Positions 1 through 7,976 of a stretch of 36,727 nt of DNA are shown piece by piece. The stretch is from positions 1 through 36,727 of the forward strand of contig PATI01000021.1 in NCBI GenBank assembly GCA_002712335.1, given 5' to 3'. Origin of the DNA: Rhodospirillaceae bacterium (GTDB lineage Bacteria > Pseudomonadota > Alphaproteobacteria > MPNO01 > UBA2964). Each line of letters begins with the position of its first letter. Position 1 is the stretch's first letter. Both the position numbers and the translations under genes were made by a program. The notes under the pieces were generated by a model, which made no database searches, was not told the origin of the DNA, and worked only from the letters and a program-made list of their open reading frames with translations.

Positions 1-7
1 CGCAGAA

Positions 8-31
8 GGGCCAGGCTAATAAGCCTGGCCC
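8..31 (-). terminator. Probable intrinsic terminator of the TRAP operon
   Basis: A perfect 10-bp inverted repeat (GGGCCAGGCT / AGCCTGGCCC) encloses a 4-nt AATA loop. It lies about 30 bases downstream of the dctP stop on the minus strand. The following T-tract is short and interrupted on the minus strand (TTCTG), so termination efficiency is uncertain. On the plus strand the stem is followed about 8 bases later by TTTT, so it may act in both directions. Confidence 0.6.
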
Positions 32-61
32 GTCAGTACTTTTAACATATTAGTAAAATTA

Positions 62-1069
62 TTAAGGTGCCTTTGTTGAAGCGGTCTTTAGCACTCCTTG
101 TAAAATATTATACATTTTTTGAGTTTTTGGATTGCCTCCAAGAAACTCATCACCAAGCGGTGCTAGACGTTTAATGACCGTCGCTTGATCAGTTGATGAC
201 AAACGGATTACCTCAGCTCCATTTTTCTTCCAAAGGGCTTCTGCTTTTTTATTTGCATCGTAAGCATACTTGCCGGCAAAAGCCTCTGCATCGCGACCGG
301 TTTTTATAACCAGTTTTTGCAGGTCACTGGACAGCTTTTTCATCCACCTTTTGGAAATGAAAAGGGCGCTCGGGATCATCCCGGACTCTATTAAGGTGAT
401 TGATTTGGTAGTTGTATAAAATTTTGATGCACCCATTACCACAATGGAGCTCCGACAGGCATCAATCGTTTTTCTTTGCAGGGCCGGCAGTACTTCCAAG
501 TATGGCATTGGCACGCCTGTCATACCCAAAACCTTTGCAAGTTTACTTTCCATCTTTGTTGCAAGAACTCGGACTTTCAAACCTTTAAGGTCTGCAAGAG
601 TTCGGATGGGCTTACGAGATGCGATTGATGACGGTCCGTAGTTATAGATTGACACCCCAATGATTCCGTGTTTGTCGGCAAGTTTAAGAAACTTGTCTCG
701 AAATTTTGGGGTAGTAAAGGCATTGTGAGCATGCCAAAAATTTTTATATTTTCCTGGTGCATCGGGCGCCTGAAATGCAAGGTTCATACCTGCTAAAAAC
801 CCCGGTGGGGAGGCAAAAGCAGCCTGCGCACCGATTTTAAGGTTTTCCAACTGGCGCGGAATTTTTCCCAGCTGGCCAGCTGGAAATACTTTCGCATTAA
901 TTTTATCACCACTACGTTTGTTAATTAATTTGGCGTAGTGCTTTGCGAACGCATGTTGAGGGTCATTGATGGTAACCATACCAACATTCATCTTATGTTG
1001 TGCGTAAGCCATCCCCGATGAAAGCATAGTGGCTGCGGCAGTGAAGACTAGGATAGTTTTAATTTTCAT
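62..1069 (-). CDS. dctP: TRAP transporter substrate-binding protein (DctP family)
   Basis: Periplasmic solute-binding component of a tripartite ATP-independent periplasmic transporter, which would capture an organic acid and hand it to the DctQM permease. The 335-aa product starts with a clear Sec signal peptide (residues 1 to about 23, basic MKIK start, hydrophobic core, AYA cleavage site). The mature part has the DctP pattern, including the GLKVRV segment with the conserved carboxylate-binding arginine, and PALQRKTIDA further on. The ATG is preceded by GAGGAAAAATTATA, a good ribosome site. It is the last gene of a three-gene minus-strand unit, 63 bases after dctM. The ligand cannot be deduced; a carboxylate is the family norm. 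Family call is firm, substrate unknown. Confidence 0.93.
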   Translation of the reverse strand: MKIKTILVFTAAATMLSSGMAYAQHKMNVGMVTINDPQHAFAKHYAKLINKRSGDKINAKVFPAGQLGKIPRQLENLKIGAQAAFASPPGFLAGMNLAFQAPDAPGKYKNFWHAHNAFTTPKFRDKFLKLADKHGIIGVSIYNYGPSSIASRKPIRTLADLKGLKVRVLATKMESKLAKVLGMTGVPMPYLEVLPALQRKTIDACRSSIVVMGASKFYTTTKSITLIESGMIPSALFISKRWMKKLSSDLQKLVIKTGRDAEAFAGKYAYDANKKAEALWKKNGAEVIRLSSTDQATVIKRLAPLGDEFLGGNPKTQKMYNILQGVLKTASTKAP

Positions 1070-1132
1070 TATAATTTTTCCTCTTTTGTTTGAGCCGTTT
1101 CTTAACGACTTATAGTTTTCTTAGTTAGTATT

Positions 1133-2413
1133 TCAGCCTAAAAGCCGGACAAGAACAAGTGAAAGGTCTGGCCAATAAGAAATTACGCCTAACGCGATTA
1201 TATTGATAATGATAAAGGGAACGAGCCCCGGGTAAAGACTAGAAAGCGGAACTCGGAAGAGTGCCTGGGTAACAAATATATTAAGACCAAAGGGTGGAGT
1301 GAACATTCCAATACTGACGTTCACTGTCATGATGATACCAAAGTGAATAGGATCAATGCCCGCCGCAATGATTACAGGTTTCAGTATGGGTGCTAAAACC
1401 AAAATTGCTGAAGCCGGATCTAGAACACAACCGACCGCTAATAAAAAAATGTTGATAATCAGAAGAACCATCCAAGGTTGCAAACCGAGGTTATGAATCC
1501 AGCTAACCATTTCCTGGGGAACTCCGGCGATAGTCAGTAGGCGCGAAAACAAGGTCGCAGCACCGACAATAATTAACACCTGTGCGGTTAGGTATACCGA
1601 CTCTATTGTAACTTTCCACAGGCCGGTGAGGTTCATATCACGATATACCCACATTGCTACAATAACGGCATATAGGCATGAAACGCCGGCCGCCTCTGTG
1701 GGAGAAAATATTCCAGCATAAATACCGCCAAGGATGATCAGTGGTGTGCCTAGGGCCCATGCCCCCGCTTTAGTACTGCGCGCCACGCGCTTAACTTCAA
1801 ACCTAGTACCTTCGCGAATGTCGCGTTTTCGGGCATAAAAATATATATAAACACCCATACAGAAAGCTATAAATAGACCAGGGAGGACTCCGGCTATAAA
1901 CAAGTGCCTAACGGATTCTTCCGCTGCTGCACCATATAAAATCATGGCAATTGATGGCGGTATAATACCGGCAATCGCGCCTGATGATGCTAAAAGACCA
2001 CTAGCAAACTTTTCAGGATAACCTTTTTCTCGAAGTGATGGAAACAACATGCCTCCAATAGCCGCAACCGTAGCAGGGCTGGACCCCGATATTGCTCCAA
2101 AGATGGTGCAAGCGCCTACAGTAGTCAGGGCAATGCTGCCGCGGATTGCGCCCATCAGGGAAACAACCCATTCAACAAGTCGTTGAGAAATTCCTCCTTG
2201 CGCCATGATGGCCCCTGCAAAAATAAAAAACGGGACCGCTATGAGTTTATAATTGTCTACACTGCCAAAAAGCTCGATTTGAACCATGGTTATCGGCAAG
2301 TCCATTATAAAGAGGATGGTGATAACAGATGAGACCATAAGGATTACAAAAATAGGAAAACCTAGGACAAGAAGGATGATTGGCAAAACGCCCATGACAA
2401 GAAACATTTCCAT
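1133..2413 (-). CDS. dctM: TRAP transporter large permease subunit (DctM family)
   Basis: Twelve-helix-type inner-membrane permease that moves the substrate with Na+ or H+ symport. About 426 residues are hydrophobic almost throughout, with the family pattern seen in GAISGSSPATVAAIGGMLFP, GIIPPSIAMILYG, FSPTEAAGVSCLYA and MFTPPFGLNIFV. I place the start at the ATG at 2413 (protein MEMFLVMG), because GAAGGAA lies 7 to 8 bases upstream. A longer frame would begin at 2470 inside dctQ and add a basic 19-residue tail not usual for the family. The dctQ stop is only 4 bases upstream, so the two permease genes are probably translationally coupled. Confidence 0.93.
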   Translation of the reverse strand: MEMFLVMGVLPIILLVLGFPIFVILMVSSVITILFIMDLPITMVQIELFGSVDNYKLIAVPFFIFAGAIMAQGGISQRLVEWVVSLMGAIRGSIALTTVGACTIFGAISGSSPATVAAIGGMLFPSLREKGYPEKFASGLLASSGAIAGIIPPSIAMILYGAAAEESVRHLFIAGVLPGLFIAFCMGVYIYFYARKRDIREGTRFEVKRVARSTKAGAWALGTPLIILGGIYAGIFSPTEAAGVSCLYAVIVAMWVYRDMNLTGLWKVTIESVYLTAQVLIIVGAATLFSRLLTIAGVPQEMVSWIHNLGLQPWMVLLIINIFLLAVGCVLDPASAILVLAPILKPVIIAAGIDPIHFGIIMTVNVSIGMFTPPFGLNIFVTQALFRVPLSSLYPGLVPFIIINIIALGVISYWPDLSLVLVRLLG

Positions 2414-2417
2414 AAAT

Positions 2418-2963
2418 TTATTCCTTCGAAACCGTTTTACCTGCACGTTCTGCAGCAGCTGCCGCTTCACGAAGTGCTTCTACTTGTTCTGCTTCGCTTT
2501 CAAGTGTTCCCGTTAAATTTTTACGAAGGCGCAACAGGATGCAGAAAATAATAAATACAAAGGAAGTAGGAATTATTGCATGCATAAGGTTCATGGGCAC
2601 TTCAGCAACAAGACTGACATGTGTTAGCTCAGCGATTGCAAACCAAGACTGGTAAACAATTAATCCCCCTATAAAAATGAAAACGAAAACCGAAATACCA
2701 TTTACTATAGTTTTGGGAATAAACGGCAACGTGCGTGACAGGAGATCCATTTTGAGGTGACCGCCATCCCATGTGACAAGGACGCCACCCAAATAAACGG
2801 CCCAAACGAGAACATACCCAAGTATTTCCTCAGCCCAAATAATGGGGGCGAGAAATAAATACCTTCCAATGGCATTCGCGACAATTAAGAATACACTCGC
2901 GATAAGTAGTGATCCTAAAAAGGCTCGGATGACCGGGAGGATATAACTCCGTACTATTTCCAC
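2418..2963 (-). CDS. dctQ: TRAP transporter small permease subunit (DctQ family)
   Basis: Four-helix membrane protein that partners DctM. The 181-aa product shows four hydrophobic spans (about residues 10-32, 45-65, 85-105 and 125-145) and the DctQ hallmark WAEEILGYVLVWAVYLG, followed by HLKMDLL. The C-terminal 30 residues are Glu/Ala-rich and charged, probably a short cytoplasmic helix. The start is GTG at 2963 with AGGGAA about 9 bases upstream. First gene of the minus-strand dctQ-dctM-dctP unit, divergent from the Rieske oxygenase gene. The divergence suggests, but does not prove, that this transporter imports the oxygenase or ligase substrate. Confidence 0.9.
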   Translation of the reverse strand: MEIVRSYILPVIRAFLGSLLIASVFLIVANAIGRYLFLAPIIWAEEILGYVLVWAVYLGGVLVTWDGGHLKMDLLSRTLPFIPKTIVNGISVFVFIFIGGLIVYQSWFAIAELTHVSLVAEVPMNLMHAIIPTSFVFIIFCILLRLRKNLTGTLESEAEQVEALREAAAAAERAGKTVSKE

Positions 2964-3013
2964 TTAGGATAGTTCCCTGAATTAATTATTATAATTATTT
3001 TTAGGCTAATCGC

Positions 3014-3027
3014 ATGCTACAAAGCAT
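3014..3027. promoter_or_regulatory. Candidate operator in the divergent dctQ/Rieske promoter region
   Basis: A 5-4-5 inverted repeat (ATGCT acaa AGCAT) sits near the middle of the 131-base divergent intergenic region between dctQ and the Rieske oxygenase gene. Size and symmetry would suit a dimeric GntR- or IclR-type regulator, but no regulator gene is present in the window and the half-sites are short. Speculative. Confidence 0.2.
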
Positions 3028-3094
3028 CTGTTTATTTTACAAGCGATGCCTGTAGGAACTTGCACATACTGTCTGTCCCCTCTAGCCTGCGCGA

Positions 3095-4393
3095 ATGTTA
3101 AGCGAAGAACAAAATATTAGAGTGACAATTACAGAACCTGGGACCCCGGCAGGAGAGCTTCTGCGCAGATACTGGCAGCCCGCGGCGCTGGTTGAGGAGT
3201 TATCTGGAGAAAGACCAGCAGTTGCTGTTGAATTATTAGGTGAACATCTCGTTCTATTTCGGGATGAAAATAATGGTTACGCATTAATTGGTAGAAATTG
3301 TCCACATCGTGGCGCAGATCTAAAATTCGGACGCTTGGAAGATGGCGGTATCCGGTGTCCATTTCATGGCTGGTTGTTTGATTCAAAGGGACATTGTCTG
3401 GAACAGCCTGCGGAACCGCCGGGAAGTAAATTTCATGAAAAAATCCAGCACAAGGCGTATCCATGTATAGAGCGTGGAGGGATTATTTTTGCCTACCTTG
3501 GAGCATCTGAACCTCCGCCATTGCCTTCCTTCGATTGTTTTATTGCGCCGGAGGAATATACCTTCGCTTTTAAAGGTCACATTGATGCGAATTGGCTTCA
3601 GGCTCTGGAGGTTGGCATTGACCCCGCACATGCCTCTTTTTTACACCGATTTTTTGAGGATGAAAAACCAGATGAGGGTTATGGACTTCAGTTCAGAGAT
3701 GCTACCGCGGAGGTCCCTGTAACTAAACTGTTGCGCGAGGCGGTAAGCCCAGAGATTAAAATCGAAAACACCAACTCTGGTTTTCGGATAAAAACGTTAC
3801 GAGATCTTGGTAATTTTGGTGTGCACGTCAGGGTTACTAATCTTGCCTTTCCTAATGCTATAGTAATACCGATGAGTAATGATATGACTATTAGCCAGTG
3901 GCATGTCCCAATAAATGATCGAGAATGTTACTGGTATGCAATCTTTACTGCATTTGAAAATAAAGTTGATAAAATTGCTATGCGAAATCAGAGACGAGAA
4001 CTTTATAGTTTGCCCGATTATCGACCAATACGAAATAGATCAAATGACTGGGGTTACAATCCTAAGGAACAGGAAACCCTTACATATACTGGAATGGGCC
4101 TTGACATTAATGTCCATGATAATTGGGCTGTTGAATCCCCAGGCAGTATCTACAATCGGAGCCAAGAGCATCTTGGGTCAACAGATAAAGCAATTATTGC
4201 CTATCGAAAGCTGCTAATCGAAAAGATAAATGTTTTAGAAAGAGGTGAGGTGACGTCAACTACGTCATTGGAACAGGATATGACTGGTCCCATAGCCGTA
4301 GATACTATTGGCACAAGGAATAATTTGGATAAATGCTGGTATGACTATGATTGTGCAAGACGAGATCGTTCTCCGTGGGCGAGTATTGATTAA
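3095..4393 (+). CDS. Rieske non-heme iron oxygenase, alpha subunit (phthalate dioxygenase-like)
   Basis: Oxygenase component that would use O2 and electrons from a separate reductase to hydroxylate or demethylate an aromatic or amine substrate. The 432-aa product starts in the usual way (TPAGELLRRYWQPAAL). It carries the Rieske [2Fe-2S] ligands C69, H71, C88 and H91 (NCPHRGA ... RCPFHGW). The mononuclear iron site follows as IDPAHASFLHRFF (D176 bridging, H179, H184). The long C-terminal domain resembles homomeric phthalate-4,5-dioxygenase-type enzymes, so a beta subunit is not expected. No reductase or ferredoxin gene is in the window. No clear Shine-Dalgarno precedes the ATG. Its TAA overlaps the next gene's ATG by one base (TAATG). 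Confidence 0.92.
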   Translation: MLSEEQNIRVTITEPGTPAGELLRRYWQPAALVEELSGERPAVAVELLGEHLVLFRDENNGYALIGRNCPHRGADLKFGRLEDGGIRCPFHGWLFDSKGHCLEQPAEPPGSKFHEKIQHKAYPCIERGGIIFAYLGASEPPPLPSFDCFIAPEEYTFAFKGHIDANWLQALEVGIDPAHASFLHRFFEDEKPDEGYGLQFRDATAEVPVTKLLREAVSPEIKIENTNSGFRIKTLRDLGNFGVHVRVTNLAFPNAIVIPMSNDMTISQWHVPINDRECYWYAIFTAFENKVDKIAMRNQRRELYSLPDYRPIRNRSNDWGYNPKEQETLTYTGMGLDINVHDNWAVESPGSIYNRSQEHLGSTDKAIIAYRKLLIEKINVLERGEVTSTTSLEQDMTGPIAVDTIGTRNNLDKCWYDYDCARRDRSPWASID

Positions 4394-5856
4394 TGGCTAA
4401 TGACGTATCTCATGGGAGGGTCAGATTTGCAGAAAAGTTTGATTTACTGACAGATTTGCAAAAAGAAAAAATCGCGGAAGTTGTTGGGATTGTAGAGGAA
4501 GAAAAACTAGAGGTTATTCGTTTATCATTCTCTGATCAACACGGCATCCTTCGGGGAAAAAGTATTGTAGCCAGTGACCTTTTATCCGTGATGACAAGCG
4601 GAATTACAATGACAACTACCCTTTTAGCCAAGGACACCTCACATAAGACAGTTTATCCCATATGGACAGATGGAGGAGGTTTCGGATTAGAGGCTATGAC
4701 TGGAGCCGGCGATTTTGTGATGGTACCCGATCCTGAAACTTTCCAGGTATTGCCCTGGGCCGAGAAAACAGGTTGGCTCCTTTGTGATATATATTTTCCC
4801 AATGGCGAACCAGTTCCGTTTTCTACTAGGGCGCTGTTGCAGCAAGCGGTGAAAAGTATGTCGGGACTGGGCTATAAACTTAAGTTGGGACTGGAGCTCG
4901 AATTTCATTTGTTTCAACTAAGACCTGAGCCAATTCGTCCGGAAGATGCCGGACAGCCGGGTCTTCCGCCATCCGTTGATCTTGTATCTCATGGTTTCCA
5001 GTATCTTACAGAAATCCGTGGGGATCAGCATGAAACAATAATGTCTTTGATCCGGAAAATGATTTTAGAAATGGGATTACCGTTGCGTTCAACTGAAGTA
5101 GAATTTGGTCCTAGCCAGGTTGAGGTCACATTTCATCCTATGGAACCCGTGGAAGCGGCAGATGCCGTGGTTCAATTTAAAAATGCTGTGAAGCAAATAT
5201 GCCGCCGTCAGGGTTATCACGCGACCTTTATGTGCCGTCCCAACTTGCCCAATCTCTTCTCTAGCGGTTGGCATCTGCATCAGTCTTTATGGGATATAAA
5301 AACAGGTAAAAACTTATTTGTACCTGAAAATGATACCGAGTTATCCCCACTTGGTTTAAATTACGTAGGCGGATTACTCGAGAATGCAAAAGCGGCTTCA
5401 GTATTCACAACGCCGACAATCAACGGGTATAAGCGCTACAAGCCTTTTACTCTTGCTCCGGATCGGACTGTTTGGTCACGAGACAATCGTGGAGCAATGA
5501 TTAGGTCTATTGGTGGATTTGATGACCCGGGGACACGAATTGAGAATAGGGTTGGTGATCCGGCAGCTAATCCATATCTGTATTTTGTATCACAGATTAT
5601 TTCTGGTCTGGATGGCATTGAAAATGCAATAGATCCAGGCCTGCCTTCGTCTACTCCCTACCAAGAGGAAGGCAAGCCCACATTGCCTGCGAGCCTTGTT
5701 GATGCGTTAGCCGCTCTTCGAAAAAGCACGACATTTCGGCAGGCACTCGGCAATGATTTTATAAACTACATCGTTGCTATCAAGGAAGCGGAAATTGCCC
5801 GTTTCTTGTCAGAGCCAAACGACTGGGAACATAAGGAATATTTCGATTTATTTTAA
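4393..5856 (+). CDS. Glutamine synthetase-family ligase (GlnA-like, possible gamma-glutamyl-amine ligase)
   Basis: ATP-dependent ligase of the glutamine synthetase superfamily, which joins glutamate to ammonia or, in catabolic members (PuuA, IpuC, AtdA1), to an organic amine. The 487-aa product has an N-terminal beta-grasp with DQHGILRGK. The catalytic barrel follows: LGLELEFHLF (metal Glu), EVEFGPSQVEVTF, SSGWHLHQSL (the usual GSGMHVHQS site with substitutions), SRDNRGAMIRS and RIENRVGDPAANPYLYF. These keep the metal- and ATP-binding residues. It overlaps the Rieske gene by one base, so the two are almost certainly co-expressed. That context argues against housekeeping ammonia assimilation and for a ligase acting on an amine or its oxidised product. 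Substrate unknown. Confidence 0.88.
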   Translation: MANDVSHGRVRFAEKFDLLTDLQKEKIAEVVGIVEEEKLEVIRLSFSDQHGILRGKSIVASDLLSVMTSGITMTTTLLAKDTSHKTVYPIWTDGGGFGLEAMTGAGDFVMVPDPETFQVLPWAEKTGWLLCDIYFPNGEPVPFSTRALLQQAVKSMSGLGYKLKLGLELEFHLFQLRPEPIRPEDAGQPGLPPSVDLVSHGFQYLTEIRGDQHETIMSLIRKMILEMGLPLRSTEVEFGPSQVEVTFHPMEPVEAADAVVQFKNAVKQICRRQGYHATFMCRPNLPNLFSSGWHLHQSLWDIKTGKNLFVPENDTELSPLGLNYVGGLLENAKAASVFTTPTINGYKRYKPFTLAPDRTVWSRDNRGAMIRSIGGFDDPGTRIENRVGDPAANPYLYFVSQIISGLDGIENAIDPGLPSSTPYQEEGKPTLPASLVDALAALRKSTTFRQALGNDFINYIVAIKEAEIARFLSEPNDWEHKEYFDLF

Positions 5857-5875
5857 AAATCTTTATTAAATAAAA

Positions 5876-7108
5876 TTATCGAACGAATTCCAGTGCAAAA
5901 CCATCCAAAGGTATATTATCGCGTTGCTTCATTGCCTTAGATTTTTCCCAGGCCTCAGCGGGAGTGGTAGAGGCCTCTAACTCTTTCAGTCGTGGAAATA
6001 CTTCTTCAGCATAAAGCCTCATCGATGTTTCAGTTTCCTCATGAGTTAGAAATCCTGCCTGGCCCATCATCAGCATGTTGCCAAAACCACCCGAATATTC
6101 CCAGAAATTTTTAGCTTGTTCGTAGACTTGATCCGGGGTTCCAGCAAAAACATTTCCTCTCGCCATTTGGTCATCAAGTGTTGCCGTTAGCGGTATTCCC
6201 GCACCCCCTCTAGCGCCTTTCATAATTTGCGCCGCTACCTGAGGTGGATGGTAGCCTGGAGGATTTGACCAGTATCCCGGAACCTTGTTGGCGCTCATAT
6301 ACCACAAGAGTTTTTCAGCACCTTCCCGTGCCTTTTTTTCATTTTCACCAACATAAATCAGGGCCAAATAACCTAAACGATCGAAAGGAGCATGTTCTCC
6401 ATGCATTTGCAAATAATCTTCTCGATATCCGTCGAAAATTTCACGAATTCGTGGATAGCCTGCAAGAAAAACGGCACCTACATGCTTATGCTTTGCAACG
6501 GGTGTAGTGCTGTTCCGCCCGCCCATGGTCACCCAGACAGGTGGTGCTGGTTGTTGGTATGGTCTTGGCCAAATATTGATTTGTCTTCCTTGAAACCAAC
6601 GACCCTCATAATTGAAAGGGCCATCGTGAGTGGTCCAAGCCTTCATGATCATATCATGGGCTTCCCAAAGCCTTTGGCTCCCGCGGAGGGGGGTCCGGTT
6701 TGCCGGTGCTGCTTCATAAGGCACACCCCGCACAAAACCGCACTCCAACCTTCCTTTTGAAATTACATCAATCAAAGCCATTTCCTCAGCGACTCGAATA
6801 GGGTTGCGACGATTTGCAATCGGGTTACCTAAAATCAATAATCGTGCTGATTTTGTCTCGCGAGCCAGAATGGCCAGCATTAAGGGAGCGGCAGGAACCA
6901 TGCAAGTTGCTGTCTGATGGTGTTCATTATTCATTATATCGAGGCCGTAACTTTCGGCCATACACCATAAATCAAGATACCAGTTATAGAGCTCATGACC
7001 TCTTTGCGGGTCAAAGTTGGAATTTGGTAAATTAACGCGTATAGATTCATAGTCGTCTTGAGGGGGAAGGTCAGGGTACGCGTCCTCTGTAAACCAATAA
7101 GTTCTCAT
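5876..7108 (-). CDS. LLM-class flavin-dependent oxidoreductase (luciferase-like monooxygenase)
   Basis: Predicted FMN-dependent monooxygenase of the bacterial-luciferase TIM-barrel family, needing reduced flavin from an unlinked reductase. The 410-aa product shows the family landmarks MNNEHHQTATCMVPAAPLML, GNPIANRRNPIRVAEEMALI and DVISKGRLECGFVRGVPYEA, followed by the W-x-G-G-R/N region (VWVTMGGRNS). The C-terminal part (GTPDQVYEQAKNFWEYSGGF) is typical of the oligomeric barrel end. The ATG has GGAT 7 bases upstream. It starts 11 bases after the alpha/beta hydrolase gene stop, the pairing expected when an oxygenated product is then hydrolysed. Family is clear; substrate is not readable. Confidence 0.9.
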   Translation of the reverse strand: MRTYWFTEDAYPDLPPQDDYESIRVNLPNSNFDPQRGHELYNWYLDLWCMAESYGLDIMNNEHHQTATCMVPAAPLMLAILARETKSARLLILGNPIANRRNPIRVAEEMALIDVISKGRLECGFVRGVPYEAAPANRTPLRGSQRLWEAHDMIMKAWTTHDGPFNYEGRWFQGRQINIWPRPYQQPAPPVWVTMGGRNSTTPVAKHKHVGAVFLAGYPRIREIFDGYREDYLQMHGEHAPFDRLGYLALIYVGENEKKAREGAEKLLWYMSANKVPGYWSNPPGYHPPQVAAQIMKGARGGAGIPLTATLDDQMARGNVFAGTPDQVYEQAKNFWEYSGGFGNMLMMGQAGFLTHEETETSMRLYAEEVFPRLKELEASTTPAEAWEKSKAMKQRDNIPLDGFALEFVR

Positions 7109-7119
7109 TTTTTTATCCG

Positions 7120-7893
7120 TTAATTTGTAAAAGCTAAAACTTCGCGGACAAACCGTTCGGTTTGTTCAGCATAAGGTGAGTGTCCCGCCTCCGGGATTAG
7201 AACAAACTTGGCCCCAGGGATTAAATCGGCATAAGATTTTCCATAAGCAGGAGTAACGAGCCCGTCACTTTCTCCCCACAGAAAAAGAGTTGGCAATTTG
7301 ATGCGGTGTAAACGTTGGGGTAATTTCGGGTTATGCATATAGGGTTCCCAAGTGTAAAGACCGAGTGCTATTCGATTGGCCGCCACATCCTGTACCTCTT
7401 TGTCTGAAAGGTTACTCATATCCCGAGCGTTTTTCGGGTCATGATACATTAACTTTGTTGCTTGATCTGGCGGGATGCCAAACACATCAACAATATCGCG
7501 ATCCGTTGGTCCTCCAATTTTTACACCGACCGCATCGACCATAATTAATTTTGAAAATGGTTTGCTATTTATTGATGCGAGTTCTGCTGCTAGCCAGCCC
7601 CCCATTGAAATACCCACCAATACGGCATTTTCGATTTTCAATTCATCCAGCACATCAAGGTAAAAATGTGTCAATTCGGGCATACCATCAAAATGTTCTG
7701 GGACTTTAGTCCCATTAAAACCTGGGTGAGTAGGCGCTATTACGTCAAATGTTTCAGCTAACTGATCAACGACTGGGTGGTCGGCGATCGAACCCCCGCC
7801 GCCATGAAGAAGCAACAGTTGTTGGCCAGCGCCTTTGCGCGTCACAGTACATTCTCCGACCGGAAGTTTTAATAATTGTGAATTTGCGCCCAT
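7120..7893 (-). CDS. Alpha/beta hydrolase (MhpC-like)
   Basis: Cytoplasmic serine hydrolase of the alpha/beta fold, 257 aa. The oxyanion-hole motif LLLHGGGGS lies at about residues 27-35. The nucleophile elbow is GISMGG with S96, the acid lies in LWGESDGLV, and the catalytic His lies in EAGHSPYAE, so the triad is complete. The ATG follows GAGGAT closely. It lies between the CoxL-like hydroxylase (83 bases upstream) and the LLM monooxygenase (11 bases downstream) on the minus strand, and probably cleaves an ester, lactone or C-C bond made by one of them. It could equally be a haloperoxidase-like esterase; sequence alone does not decide. Confidence 0.9.
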   Translation of the reverse strand: MGANSQLLKLPVGECTVTRKGAGQQLLLLHGGGGSIADHPVVDQLAETFDVIAPTHPGFNGTKVPEHFDGMPELTHFYLDVLDELKIENAVLVGISMGGWLAAELASINSKPFSKLIMVDAVGVKIGGPTDRDIVDVFGIPPDQATKLMYHDPKNARDMSNLSDKEVQDVAANRIALGLYTWEPYMHNPKLPQRLHRIKLPTLFLWGESDGLVTPAYGKSYADLIPGAKFVLIPEAGHSPYAEQTERFVREVLAFTN

Positions 7894-7976
7894 ATCCTCG
7901 TGCGACCTCTCTTTTCGATTAATTGTTTATACCTCTAACATAAAGATGAGTTTTAATCTAATGCTGTGAGATTATT

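Noticed and set aside
2414..2470. Longer dctM start inside dctQ
   Set aside because: The added 19 residues are basic and atypical, while ATG 2413 has a clear ribosome site and gives the normal family N-terminus.
5857..5875. Terminator between the GS-like and LLM genes
   Set aside because: The 19-base gap is A/T-rich but has no stem.
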